Assembly (NCBI GenBank): GCA_013423385.1
Contig: BLZA01000017.1
Coordinates: 558,001-622,000, forward strand
DNA from: Naganishia liquefaciens
Taxonomy: Eukaryota > Basidiomycota > Tremellomycetes > Filobasidiales > Filobasidiaceae
Direction: 5' to 3'
Length of the DNA stretch: 64,000 nucleotides
Shown: positions 1 to 11,231 of the stretch, piece after piece
Layout: each line of letters begins with the position of its first letter
Numbering within the stretch: position 1 is the stretch's first letter
The notes under the pieces: generated by a model
What the model was told of the DNA's origin: nothing
Seen by the model: only the letters and a program-made list of their open reading frames with translations
Database searches by the model: none
Program-made: the position numbers and the translations under genes

Positions 1-1410
1 TTTCCGGATCCTGCTTCGTAGTCTGGGCCACCTCCTCCCGCTTGGCCTCAAGTCTCTCCGTCTCCTGTTTTACTAGAGAAGCGGCCTCTGATATATCCGA
101 GGCTACCAAGATACCCGCATCTTTCCACGGGATTTTACTTCCGCCTCCGATTACACCGATCATCCGTTTCCGTCTTTGGTTGTCAGGCGTTCGGTCAGCG
201 TATGCCTTGTAAGCAGCAGCAACTTCTGCCTCCACTGCGAGCGAATACATAACCATCAGTCGGCAAACCCCACGCGGAAAGCATTCACGAGCCCACTTAC
301 TGTCGGGAATTCCATTGCCGAGGACGAGCAGGACTGACGGGAGACCCATCAATGATGATCTCCTCGCTGGGATTATTACTCACTCTCCGTTCCGTCATCG
401 CTAAATAACCATTCCGCAACTTCGCATGGCCGCGTTCCTGCCCGTTCATTATTGCCAAGGTCGAAGACGGCCGATTGGCCGTAAGCTTGTATGGCCTGAA
501 CGGCTTTCACGATTGCATCGTATCCGCTCCCCACGATTCCTTCAACATCCATGATGCCATGAGCGTCTCCTCTCCCTAAATGTTTACGCGAGCGTACCTA
601 TCGTTCCGGTTTTGAAGCCATCGATCGCCTTATCCCAAACGGCGAATCCACTATGGGGCGCAGCAAAGACCGATGCTCCGGGACCCAGGAGTCTGGTCAT
701 CGCGCTTTGACTCAAAATCTCCCGAAGCTGACCGGCCGGGAAGGCATGTGATCAGAGAAAGCTATGTTGCGAGTCCAGTATCATTGCTTTACCTGGTCCA
801 TTTCAGATTCTTTAAAATCTGTTGTCGAGCAGACGACCAACGGCACCTGGACCTCTGTCGCGGACCGCAATGCCTGAAGAACCGGCGATGCCTCCTTAGT
901 TGATATGTAGAGCACCCAGGGTAGCGCATCTTTCAGGACCTAGCATCGCGGCGGGGGTATGAACGAAAGATCCCGACTCTGGGGCCACTCGAACTCACGT
1001 TCTGAATTGATGAAGACAGATCGCTTGATGACTCGTCAACGAATCCCACAACGTTGGTTCCAAATTGGCTGATAGCATCCAACTAGAAAGCAATTAAGCA
1101 CTCGATGATTATTCCCCCAGACAGGTCTGACGGTACCTTTTGGGAAGAACCAACTACCACCGTCTTTGCATTCGACCGGATATTCAAGTTCTTAAGGGTT
1201 GAAGCGTAATTGCTTTTGGGAGAGATAGGGTAGGTCTGATTCGCTTCTTTCGAGACGCAGCGACGAGCTACCTGCGTTGGCGGGACACCATTTGCTGTGA
1301 ACAAGGCTAGTTGTCAAGGACAGTACTGGGACTATATCATCCTACTCACAGAGCCGCCATCGGATGTTCAAGCGTAAGACATGCCTGGTAGTCAGAGTTG
1401 CTGTGCTCAT
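1..1410 (-). CDS. Diverged succinyl-CoA ligase alpha-subunit-like protein (3' end outside window)
   Basis: Spliced by eye from seven exons (about 1350-1410, 1137-1294, 999-1082, 793-939, 598-727, 384-575, <1-333); all phases agree and each intron is a normal 50-60 nt GT-AG intron. The start MSTATLTTRHVLRLNIRW is basic and Ser/Thr-rich like a mitochondrial presequence. The mature part follows the ligase alpha fold: YASTLKNLNIRS, then FGTNVVGFVDES (CoA-binding Rossmann part), VPLVVCSTTDF, TRLLGPGASVF (family TRLVGPNCPG) and ILLVLGNGIPD (family IIMLGEIGG). The family motif GFTGKQGTFH after the first strand is missing, and the phosphohistidine motif GHSGAI is replaced by MIGVIGGG, so the catalytic histidine is gone. 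It is therefore probably a pseudoenzyme or regulatory paralogue; a true LSC1 should exist elsewhere in the genome. The homology rests on ordered motif matches. The product is unlikely to make succinyl-CoA itself. Confidence 0.72.
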
Positions 1411-1614
1411 GTTGCCTCTGGAGAAGCCTGTCAGAATGCGGGGCATCTAGACGATCCGTCGGACGGAATGAGATGACTTTCGAATCGACTTGGTCACTTG
1501 GATGGCTGCTGTCGCGCGGCTGATCGAGATTCTAGCTGACGTCATGCGGGAATCTGAAATCATCCCGGGTCAAGTTCCTATCCCTCATGTCTTCCCCTTG
1601 CCATCCATCCTACC
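1411..1614. promoter_or_regulatory. Short divergent intergenic region (ligase-like / XRCC2-like)
   Basis: About 200 bases separate the two start codons, so the two genes must share a promoter region. No clear TATA box was seen. CT-rich stretches lie just upstream of the plus-strand start. Confidence 0.45.
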
Positions 1615-2817
1615 ATGACGCTTCCAGTCCTCGCCCGTGTTGAAAAGACAACAGCGCACCAGCTTCTCAGTGCCGTGAGGTATACCAGTAAGTTCTGTCT
1701 TTCCCCGTGCACCGAGCGTAGCTGACCAAGCGCAGCATCACCGCTCGGCCCAACGTACATCCCGTCGCTCGACAATTTTCTGTCTGCCACTGATAGCGCA
1801 AACGAAGATGTCCCGTCCTATGCCGAGGACCCATCAGCTATCCGGTCGAGCATCAATCGTGGGGATATGATCGAGATCCAAGGTCCTTCTGGCAGCGGGA
1901 AAACACAGCTTGCAGTCTTTCTGTTAATGACGACGCTCCTCCCCTCCTGCATCAAGTTTCGCATCTCATCAATGATACGAGTCCAGGAGGTTGAGATTGG
2001 AGGAAAATCTCAGACGGCGACGTTGCTATATCCGGCGTCCCATGTGAGCCCAGTCAGGAGGCTCGCCCAATTAATGAAAACGCACGTTCGCGCGTGCCTC
2101 CTTTCGCTCGACCTTGCGCCGGATCAGCTCGACTCTGTCGTTTGCTCAATCATCAATCGCTCGCTTAGCCGTCTGACGGTTCGCGCCCTGCCTGCTGCAC
2201 AGACATCATTCACAACGAGCACTTACTCGCCGTATGCGACTCTCATTGCCACGCTGCGCGCTATTCATCGTCAGCCTCACCCAACACAAGAAATGGGCCT
2301 CCTCGTCATAGACGGCATTGGCGACGCTTTCTGGCCCTCAAAGGCGTATGTCCGTCCCAAAAACTTGACCCCACTTCGTGGTCAAGCCGATCAGGGGATG
2401 GGCGATCTTGTGCGCGTGCTTGATAGAGTGAGACGGGACGTCGGATGCGCAGTCGTGGTTACGAATCAAGCGATATGGCGGCCTGTGGAAAGAAGTGGTG
2501 TAGTAGGACAGGAAGCCGTTGTCGCTTCGGGTTTGTTCTGGGCACAACATCTTCCGGCACCATGGCCCACTACAACTCTTGCTCCGACGGATGTCTGGCC
2601 TCTGACAGCGCATATCACCCTCCTTCCGCCGTCGCTCACCCAGATCCGACCAGACGTGACTCTCGTCGACGTGCTTAGACCTGGCGGGGAAGGCGATAAG
2701 CGGGAAAGTGCGCGTGCTGCTGCCAGGGGAAAAGGGGTTGTTAGGCTTGGAAGGAGCAAGTCGACGATGGGGAATTTTGGCTTTGCGGTGAGCGATGAAG
2801 AAGTTTTGACTTGGTAG
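1615..2817 (+). CDS. XRCC2-like RAD51-paralogue ATPase
   Basis: Two exons (1615-1687 and 1736-2817) give 384 residues. After a short N-terminus come the Walker A motif GPSGSGKTQ, preceded by RGDMIEIQ as in RecA/RAD51 proteins, and a Walker B strand LLVIDGIGDAFW followed by PSK. The stretch MGDLVRVLDRVRRDVGCAVVVTNQAIW matches the RAD51-family segment ending in VVTNQ. The order GDxIEIxGP...LLVIDxxxAFW resembles XRCC2 more than RAD51 itself, and the N-terminal helix-hairpin-helix domain of RAD51/DMC1 is absent. Such paralogues help load RAD51 during homologous recombination in the nucleus. The ATG at 1615 is chosen because it is the only one that stays open through the intron; an earlier ATG at 1587 runs into a stop. 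It could instead be another RAD51 paralogue (RAD51D/RAD57 class). Confidence 0.66.
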
Positions 2818-3517
2818 CGGGTCGCCTGGCGTGGGGAACGATATTGTGTTGTATGATGGGATTGTATTGGATTGCTTTTGGGGATAACCTGATGTCGAAA
2901 ATAGGAACCGAGCGATCTCACAGACCCACTCCAAGGTATATTTTCTCGGGATAGCCGGAAGATCATCAAGCCTGCCTACGCATGTCATCTCGGTGCATGA
3001 AATAGGTTCAAGCAGAAGTCGCAAGAGGGGCTTCTCCATGAATCTGAAGAGTCTGTCACTGCTCCAGGCGTAACATACGGCTTCTTCGGCTCTTTCCCCA
3101 AACCATCGCTGGCGGGGCAATCCTCTGATCTCACAGGCCCGCCTCAATTGATGATATTTTCGCCATTGAGACAGCGGCACGAGAAAGTATTCGCAGCATT
3201 GAAGGCCGTTTGCATACAGCGAATGCGACCTAGAGTTGCGACGTTGCGGATCCTCTAAGCTTGCTACTACAGCCGTGCATTTCCACAAGCGAGTGGAAGC
3301 GAAAGGCGCAATGCACATGCATGTGGTCATTTGACTAGATAGAAACGGGTACACATAACCAACGATGAAAGGCGATTCAACACTGAAGATTCGCCCCAAA
3401 TCACGCGTCATGTTACAAGGCAAAGCAGAAAGACAGGCAGCAGTTGTACATTCGATCCTCGTATTTTTGTCGTAAATGGGTCGTGAAGCTTTTGCACATC
3501 AAGGGTCGTAAAGGGGA
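2818..3517. other. Convergent intergenic region
   Basis: Lies between the 3' ends of the XRCC2-like gene and the DUF1996/WSC gene and must hold both terminators. A minus-strand open frame crosses it but continues deep into the antisense of the XRCC2-like gene and has no recognisable motif, so I do not call it. Confidence 0.4.
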
Positions 3518-6419
3518 TTAAGGAAATGTTAATGCGTGGTGTCGGCTGCGGCGTGCAGCATGGCGTTGCTGAATAACTGTCGTCGCTTTGGGTGTGACTG
3601 TCACGGTTACTGTCTTGGTCACAATCGAACACTTCACATGACCGCCATGGTGGGCGGTGCGGGTAGGTCGGGATTTGGCGGCTGTCGCTGCAGCGAACGA
3701 GGACGTGCTAGCGAGAACCTGGAAGTCTACCTGATCTTCGATATCATTCGCGCTTTGTGTTGAAGACGGAGATGCCGTTCCGGATGAGCTAGCAGAGGTA
3801 ATCGCGGAGCTGGTTGATTCGACGGCATCTGAGGCGGGCCCATCGCCAGCAGCAAGCTTATTGACAGCCGGCAAAGGTGTCGCCTCGGTCTTGCCGGGCA
3901 CCGTTGCGGATGACGCGGCATCGCTCGAGGTCGACACAAACAGGGCGGCGCTGGTGATGACGACGTGATTCTGACCGGCCTGACCAGCCACAGCCGTATA
4001 AGACTCGTCCCCGGTCGCGGTACCGGTCGGGACTTCGCTCGAAACGGTCGTAGCCGTGCCAACAGCTCCCGCCGCATCAAATGTACCGTCACTAATTTAA
4101 ACACGTCAGTCGCTGTCGAAGCGAGGACGTGGCGTAACTCACACGAGGTACACCGAGTCATAGAAAGTTCCGTCCACGTTGCCTCCACAGATCTGAGCAG
4201 AGTTAGCGGTGCATTTGGCTTGACCTACGGAATCGTTAGCACCTAAACTTTGAGCGGTACAACTGACTCACAGCTGAAGTCTGCGACCCTGCTCTCCAGT
4301 GATTCCGGATAGCTGAACTCATTGGCACAATTGCAGTACTTGGCATTGGTAAGCCCAAAGTACTTGTAGCCTTTGCAAAACGTGCGACAGGTGTCGACAT
4401 CCTCAGGTTTGGAGCTAAGATGGCCCTTGATCGTTCCGGAGACGTGGCAACCCAAGTACGACTTGTCACTGTCGCTCGGCTGCTTGGGTCCGGCGAGCGC
4501 TACAGCCGAATTATAATATGTGTTGTATGCTCCATCGGCGCCACAGTTGGTGCTGTCAATTCCTACGGGACATCTCGTCAGCTGGCGGCTATCTGCACAT
4601 ACGGAGTGGAGATATACCTGTGCAAGGCTTAGAACATTTGCTGTCATCCATGTTATACGATGCAGTATTCATATTTTTGCCGCACATGCATTGATAGCCC
4701 AGAGTCTATTAGAAACGGCTTAGCAATGAGCAAGTGCTCGAGCCCTTCGAAGTCTCACTCACGGTCGCAGCGTACGGATATCCAATATCGGCGCAAAAGT
4801 CATGGCAATTGTCGTTCGTCATCTGGTGCCAATCGTGCCACATTGTCTTGTTGCCGAGATCGAGGACGTAGGCGTCCATACATCCAATCTTTTCCCACGT
4901 GTTGACTGGTCTGGTGTTGGGCGCGACTGTTCTGTCAGCAGGTACGACGTTGGGGCCGGGGACCACGCCAAGGAAATTGTTGATGTTGGGGAGAGCGGGA
5001 GTCTCGGTGCATTCGGGTTTCGCTCCAGACGACCCTGAACGCAGTCGTCAGCTATTTGCTTCGAAATTAACGTGTTTCCGATACTAACATGGCAGATTGC
5101 AGCCAGGAAGTCGACCAACAGACTCGTTGTCGGTGGTTCCCGTCTCATTGACGTATCCATGCATGGGTTTGCAGGCTCGAGCCTTGGCCACGTCCGCCTC
5201 AACGTCGATGGCCAAGGACGGACATTGCACAGCTGGACTATGGTCGACGCAAGCGTGCGGGACATATCAGCTTTGAATAGCGGTACCTCGATGTCCGTGG
5301 GCTTACATCGACTTTCCGAGCAGACAAGCAGGATCCTCCAGAGCATTTTTGAGGAATGCCGTGTTCCAGCCTATTGAGATCGTGTGCGAGTTCGGTCTCA
5401 TGGCGCAGTGTACATGTGGCCGGAAAGGCTTACCTGACGTAAAGTCTGCATGGAACCCGTATCCGGTTGTATCCCCATGTGCCCAAATGAATCGACCGTT
5501 GAACACGGATCCAGACATCTTGGTCTTCTGGATCTTCCAGGTGTTTTCGAGCATGATAGCGGGCAGACGAATAGGATGGCTGAACGGACAGGCTGCCGCA
5601 AGGGCTTGTCAAGCTCAAGCCTTTACCGCTTTGCTAATCATACTCACGACCATACAATGTCTTTTCGGGATACGCCATGTGAGACATGTCTCCGTTCTCG
5701 GTCCAAAGGTTCTTCCCGTCCCAGCAGGAAGGGAACTTCAGCTCCGTCTTCAGTTCGACACAGGCTTTCGGAAAATTGAAATTGTCTGCGAGCACGTTGA
5801 GGTCCGGTCGATCTGGATCTTGGCAGACGCTGCAGACAAATGATTAGCATAGTCAATATGGCAGTCTGTCTACTTACAACGTCAAGGCTTTTTCGGGGAG
5901 GCCCGTCTCGGCATACGATTTCGCGCTCAAATTGCCCACAAGCATTCTCAGGCCTTCGGGGAAAGGTGCAACCGGTACATCTTCGAAGGAGCGGTCGAGA
6001 AAGTAGTAGAATCGATGGTCAGACGGAACAACCGTGTAGGTGTTCGTCGCAGATTTGGCGTCCTTCTCGGTGACGTAGAGTTGAGGGACCCTGCGAAAGC
6101 ACTATTGGCTGCCGAGGAGATGAGTACCACTATTGACTCACCAGTAGTTGCTCTTATCCTCTTGCACGTAGATAGAAGAACAGTTACCCTTTTGCGAATC
6201 TTCATAAGAATAACCAGCCGCGAAATTGTTTCCGCCCCAGATACGGTGAACGTGACTTGCAACCTTGTTCTCGGAGACGATTGGATCCAATCGAGCCAGC
6301 AGGAGCGTCGACTGCACGTCAAAATGCCATGCACTGGTTCCCGCTTCGACATGTTTTGGGATGGCGAGCATAGCTATCAAAGCTAAGGCCGCCGCAGCGT
6401 GAGTTTTGGTAAAGCCCAT
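3518..6419 (-). CDS. Secreted DUF1996 protein with two WSC domains
   Basis: About ten exons. The start MGFTKTHAAAALALIAMLAI is a signal peptide. It is followed by a DUF1996 domain recognised from RLDPIVSENKVASHVHRIWG, CPFSHPIRLP and WAHGDTTGYGFHADF. Then come two cysteine-rich WSC carbohydrate-binding domains: the first contains IGCMDAYVLDLGNK, GYQCMCGKN and DSTNCGADGAYNTYYN; the second contains YLGCHVSG, CRTFCKGYKYFGL, YCNCANEF and ICGGNVDGTFYD. The C-terminus is a Ser/Thr/Ala-rich stalk, likely O-glycosylated, ending in a basic tail (RHAARRSRHH). I see no transmembrane helix or GPI signal, so it is probably secreted or wall-held. Fungal proteins of this make-up are thought to bind wall or extracellular glucans; the catalytic role of DUF1996, if any, is unknown. 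One splice near 5250-5305 was fixed by phase (LGKS followed by IPAVQCPSLAID). Confidence 0.82.
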
Positions 6420-7802
6420 AATGTGAAATCGCCTCAGTTGGAGATCCACAGCCGAGACTGATCGACAAAGGGATGATCCGGGAAGAAGCGAGCGTTAGTT
6501 GGGAACGAGTGTGGTGTGGAATCGACCGCGCCCTGATGTATCCGACCGAGACCAAGTAACGGATGAATGGCGAATTTGCGGCGAGCGTGGATGTTAGCGG
6601 TTGATGGGAAGAGCGGGTGTCAAGCTCGACTTCCTTTCGGTTTTGATGTTTGAATTAAAGGTGTGAAAGGAAAGGTACAGTCGATACGCGCAGCGTGTCT
6701 CCTGGAGTTCAGAGAAAGGAAAGGGGATGACTAGGTCCTGATAGCCCGCAGTACTCAGAATCACCTGCCTTTGCTATATACGTTGTCGTCTACGAGCGAT
6801 CCTTGGCACCAAACACGCGGTGCCGAAAAAGGAAAAACGAGGCAGACAACGACAAACAAGCAGAGCCTCGCGATCGCACGGATGGAAGCTGAAGGAATAC
6901 CGCTAGAAATAGCTAGGATGCCTTTCAGCCTCGGGTGAAATATGAAACGCACACAAACGTAAGCGGAAGCTGATTTCAGGTGACACGAGGATCGATGCAG
7001 ACATACAGGCAACCGAGCAGGGAAATAACCAGCGTGCCCATCTACGTCCTGTAAAGTTGTGAAACAGTAGTCTGAAGTGGGTATGAAGGCATCTGGCGAT
7101 CCTCTCCAACGAAATTAAGGGCAGCTATGAGGTTTGTCAGACCGGAAAGGCTTGCCGTCTTGTGCGAGCGGCTCTTCTGATTGACCGAAAGGGGGGCTAC
7201 CGGGGAGAACACAAGTTTCTAGGCTGCAGATGCGGTCCTCATACGCTTCTATTAACGTCGAGGCTTGAGATATTTGATTCTCAGCTTGGCCATCCTGAGA
7301 CCGGACCTCGAATCCAGGATGCTCGCACCGATTGAAGGAGGTAACCGCCTTAGGAGTACGTTAACAACCAACGACTGGTGTGACGATGCACGGAGTATTC
7401 TTCTGCATAAATCAGTGCAATTGCCAACCCATTCCACGTTACTCCCGCCGTTGACAGTCCCGGAGCGATAGACTCCGCGGAAGGCGCAAGTTGCAACTAT
7501 AAGTTCGGTGTCTCATTCTTCACTCCGATGCGATCAGAGCGCAGGCCATGGTGATACAACAATGAACGATGCTCATTCAGATGAAAGACTTTCGTCGAAA
7601 ATTTTGAATGTCTTGAGATCATCAATCAAGCCAAAGTAGGCCCTTCCATCAGGGTTCTGCAATCCCGCTATACTTGAAGATTGCAAACACCGCAAGTCAT
7701 TTTCCAGCAAGCACTTGTTCTTTGAACTTCTTGGTGACTCGGGGGACTTTAGTCTTGATACGGAAGATGCTGGGGTTGTAGCCATTCAAAGCCAGATGTT
7801 GG
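6420..7802. other. Intergenic region, no gene seen
   Basis: About 1.4 kb upstream of the DUF1996/WSC gene and downstream of the next minus-strand gene. It must carry the promoter of the former. Only short open frames without motifs are present; no tRNA, repeat or element was recognised. Confidence 0.4.
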
Positions 7803-9286
7803 TCACTGCAAGCCAAAATGGTGCCACCATTGATCAGTTCCGCCCAGTGTTACCGAAATACGAAACCAGATCCACCTGTCAATCACAACTTGCATTCGAA
7901 CGGGTCCATCCCCCAGCCTCAACTTGCGTTGTTCCAATTTGAAGGCTAGCATCTAGGCGAAGACCAGTCCCGATGAGCTCAGATATTAAGAATCAATCAC
8001 TGCTCACGGCATACCTGGTTCAAAGCGAGATAGAGTTGCGCAGACTCCGTTTTGTGCAAACCGGCTAGAACGGTACCAATGAAGAAGATGTCAAGGGACA
8101 TCTGTTGCGCTTCCGTGTACAACATGCATTCCTTCTTGTCATCGAGCCTTTTGCTGAGTTCCACCCAATAGGAGAAGAAATCGCAGAGACGATCTGTATA
8201 CCATAAGAGTTCAGCGTGAATGTAGAGGTTCTGCAACTCCACCTACCGATCAATTGAGCCTTGACAAACGCCTTCCCAACATGATCGATCCAGATATCAC
8301 TTTCATGGTGGAACTTGACCAAATTCTTGACAATCAACGCAGCGGTATCTTTGTCAGAAGCCGGAGCAGCAGAACCTCGCTGATCAATGTAATTGACGAT
8401 TCGACTTTGCAAATCTCGCATTTCCGCATACATGCCCTCTTCGCCTATGGGTGAAAAATCCACTTTTCCGACAGCGGGGCCGGCGAATCCATCAGTGTAG
8501 TCGTCATCAGGGGTGGAAGTCATATTCATTGACAGGATGGTGGATAGGAGAAGCGAGAAACGTGATCTTGAAGGGTTGCGCTGTCGGTCGCCTGCTTTTC
8601 CCGTAGTGCGATTGAGTGCTCACAGTGGTGAGAAGGTGGTCCTCGCGATCGAAGAGGAAATGAATAAACTAGTGGCACGCCTGTGTATGTTGCGGTCGAA
8701 TCTGTCACAGATCTCGAGCCAAGGAATTGCAGGGGGAGGCTCACCCGCTTCTTTTGATGCGCTTTCACCGCGAGGCCCGAAATGGGCATTGTTGTCTTTC
8801 GTCGTAATCGCTTCGTCACTGGCCGGGAAGGAGCTCATGGAACCAAGTCTATCTCTGTTTGTGCCGGTGTAGGCAGAGTCTCTCACCAATTCATCAGTAT
8901 GTGCGTCAGTTCCTGCACGGTCGATTTCATGATGATTTGCATTTTCGCCAACTCCCAGTCAGCTATCACTTGAGCCCTTTTTCCCCGGTCAAAAACGTCC
9001 TTCGCTTGAAATTCAGCCGGCTTTATCGGCAACAGCCCTTCGAAAATCTCCCAGGCCCGACAGCTGTAAAACACGCAGGGAACATCTTGTGATGACCTCC
9101 CCTTGGAAATCTCGGATGCATGCTGACATTGAATGGGCGAACGGATTGGGGCTCGAGACGAGACGATGCGCGGTTGACATAGTCTAAAACGCGCTTCACA
9201 TCGACGCGCAGCGGGCCAGCTGGAATATCGTAGCTGCTTGAATTCGCGAAATGCTGTTCTGTCTGGAGGGACCAGATTCGTTTCAT
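7803..9286 (-). CDS. Hypothetical protein (one multi-exon gene or two adjacent ones)
   Basis: Not recognised. The firm part is 7803-8529: MNMTSTPDDDYTDGFAGP through FVKAQLIG, an intron (about 8195-8248), DRLCDFFSYWVELSKRLDD through YLALNQ, a second intron of about 65 nt, then a last exon beginning MLAFKLEQRKLRLGDG and ending WWHHFGLQ. Phases agree across both introns. Upstream, open minus-strand stretches read as plausible coding: MKRIWSLQTEQHF from 9286, then CRAWEIFEGLLPIKPAEF, then SFPASDEAITTKDNNAHFG. Their joins are not clean by eye, so whether they are 5' exons or a separate short gene is open. The protein looks soluble, mostly helical and acidic, with no signal peptide or known motif. 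Confidence 0.45.
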
Positions 9287-9398
9287 CAGATACTCGAATC
9301 GAAGCGTGGAAGGCGGAGAGCAGCGTCTAAATCAGTGTCCTGTTAAGTTTCACAGATCTGCAACTGTCCGTTTCGACCCTTGGCACAAAAGTCGTGCG

Positions 9399-10332
9399 AT
9401 GTCGCCAACGAAAGTCTTCTTGTCGATTGCAAGAGGGGATGCAGAAGCCCACGCCATCAGGCGAAAAGCTCATCAAGATGTGGCCGACTGGTTGTTCAAG
9501 AACAGCCAGACCTACGGACTGCCGGACAGCATCGGAAGTCTGGATGAAGTTCAGCGGGAAACGTTGCAGAGTCTCTATGAGGGGCAAAATGTGAGACGAC
9601 TCTTGACGATATTCGCCCGTGATGCTTATGGCTGCTTTGCTGGGTATAAGGTAGCCAGAGAGAGAATGCTTGATTGACGAACCACAGTCGTTGGTCTTAG
9701 GCAAGCTGGTCTTCGAATTGTCCAGCAAAGCGAGTTCGTACCAAGACCGGCTAGCCATGTGAGGTTCTCACCGATGTTGATCTCTCGTATTTCAGACTTC
9801 GCCAAATTCACCCAAAACTTTGAAACGCTATGCACGGGAGCACAAGGACATGGCGTGAATAAAAAGGGTTTCAGTTACAAGGGCACCCCGATTCACCGAT
9901 ATGCGCCAGGTTTCGTGCTGCAAGGCGGTGACGTGACGAGGTTTGACGGTAGCGGTGGAGAGAGTGTCTGTTAGTGACCTTGCAGTATTCCTCCGCAAAC
10001 ATGATACTGACGAAGAGTCTTCAGTTGGAGGCTCCATGACGGATCCGAAACCACCTCACTCCAAGCACGACTATGGCACACTGTCGATGGCATCCGGTTC
10101 GGCGAAAAACTCTTCGACCAGCCAATTCTTTATTTGTCTCTCCAATGCTGGGTCGCCGGAAGCCACCAAGAAATTAGACGGCAAATACTACGTTTTCGGG
10201 AACCTTGTGGACGGGGCAGAAACTTTGCGGAAACTCGAGGAGGAACTGGACCAGTGTCGAAAGGAGCTTGGGTTCAAGGGGGATGGGCCCGGGATGAAGG
10301 TCTGGGTAGAGGATTGTGGTTTATGGCCGTGA
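9399..10332 (+). CDS. Unusual cyclophilin-type peptidyl-prolyl isomerase
   Basis: Four exons (9399-9590, 9688-9733, 9796-9969, 10025-10332) sum to 239 codons with consistent phase. Cyclophilin landmarks are FELSSKANFAKFTQNFETLCTG (shown here only as FELSS...NFETLCTG), GFSYKGTPIHRYAPGFVLQG, GGDVTRFDGSGGES, GTLSMASG, STSQFFICL and LDGKYYVFG. The catalytic Arg (IHR, human CypA R55), Gln (LQGGD) and QFF are kept. The Trp that contacts cyclosporin (CypA W121) is replaced by Lys in EATKKLDG, and the His in LDGKH is Tyr here. Between the first strand (KVFLSIARGD) and the second (GKLVFEL) lies an extra helical stretch of roughly 50 residues, where ordinary cyclophilins have a tight turn. It contains no targeting signal. 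Isomerase activity is plausible but not certain. Confidence 0.8.
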
Positions 10333-11231
10333 TCAGCACACCGCTCTCCCCTTTGAAGGGGTGCTATGGACAAATGTCTCCGATCTATCCATTCCGCGGC
10401 TAGTCTTGACCGGCCGATGGTAATACCGCTTTAATTGTCAGCCCGGTATTTCGCCCCACTAAGACCACTAAGAACGAGATAAGCCGTTGCAGGTCACGTT
10501 AGCGTCAGCGTCAGCGCAGGCTGTCACTGGAGACGACAGGTCTCAAGCAGCTTTACGAGCATCGTGATGTGATTCGACATGGCTGTAACTCATGCTCGAC
10601 CCAACGATACCAGCTTAGCTACCAGCTTCGATCGAGCGACACGACCCAGTTACCGCCGAGTGGCTCTCAACGCCGTTCGTGCCTGCTGGCTTCAACCGCT
10701 GCTTCTGACGATCGGATATCACCGGGCGGTCTGTAACCTCGGCCTTCTTTCATTGGCGACGGTTCATGGATCGGCAGGCTATGAGACAGGCCGTCGAGAA
10801 GTCCATCGGACGCTCAAACATGACGGTCGACCTGAACTGATATACCCGAGCTCCATCAACATACAGAGATCGGCCCTTCCCTCCTCTTGGACGTCCGCAA
10901 ACCCAGTGCGTCCAGAACACCGAACGAAATATCCGTCCGCCAAAGAGTCCTCCCCGGATCTCACTCGTCATTGGTTCAGCAGGAAGGGTATATCGTCTGT
11001 AGCCACGCTTTTCCTTTCAATCTCAGAAGAGAATAGCAAGGTACGATATTCCTTTCACGCCAGGGAGGCTGACTCGCACGTATTAACGAGCTTTCGATCC
11101 TTCCCCTGCAACGACTCAGCTGTACGCGAAGTGAACTACCTCACAAGACGATAGAGCCAAGGGATAACTGGCACCTCATGCGTTCTCCCTCGCTTGTGAC
11201 GAATGCCATCCGTCACTACACCAATAGCGCA
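10333..11231. other. Intergenic region, no supported gene
   Basis: About 900 bases between two plus-strand genes. Near 10500-10516 there is a short tandem run of GCGTCA units. A 191-codon open frame (10579-11154) has no motif and a composition unlike a real protein, so it is not called. The promoter of the ATP-grasp gene must lie at the right end. Confidence 0.4.

Noticed and set aside
367-383. Apparent 17-19 nt mini-introns (here and near 1083-1101)
   Set aside because: Both disappear when normal 50-54 nt introns with good donors are used (GTGAGT at about 383 and GTACCG at about 1136), with correct phase.
2338-3423. 361-codon minus-strand open frame
   Set aside because: It overlaps most of its length with the antisense of the XRCC2-like exon, is Cys/Arg/Ser-rich without any motif, and lies where convergent 3' ends are expected.
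10579-11154. 191-codon plus-strand open frame
   Set aside because: No domain, no signal peptide, and composition typical of chance open reading in GC-rich DNA.
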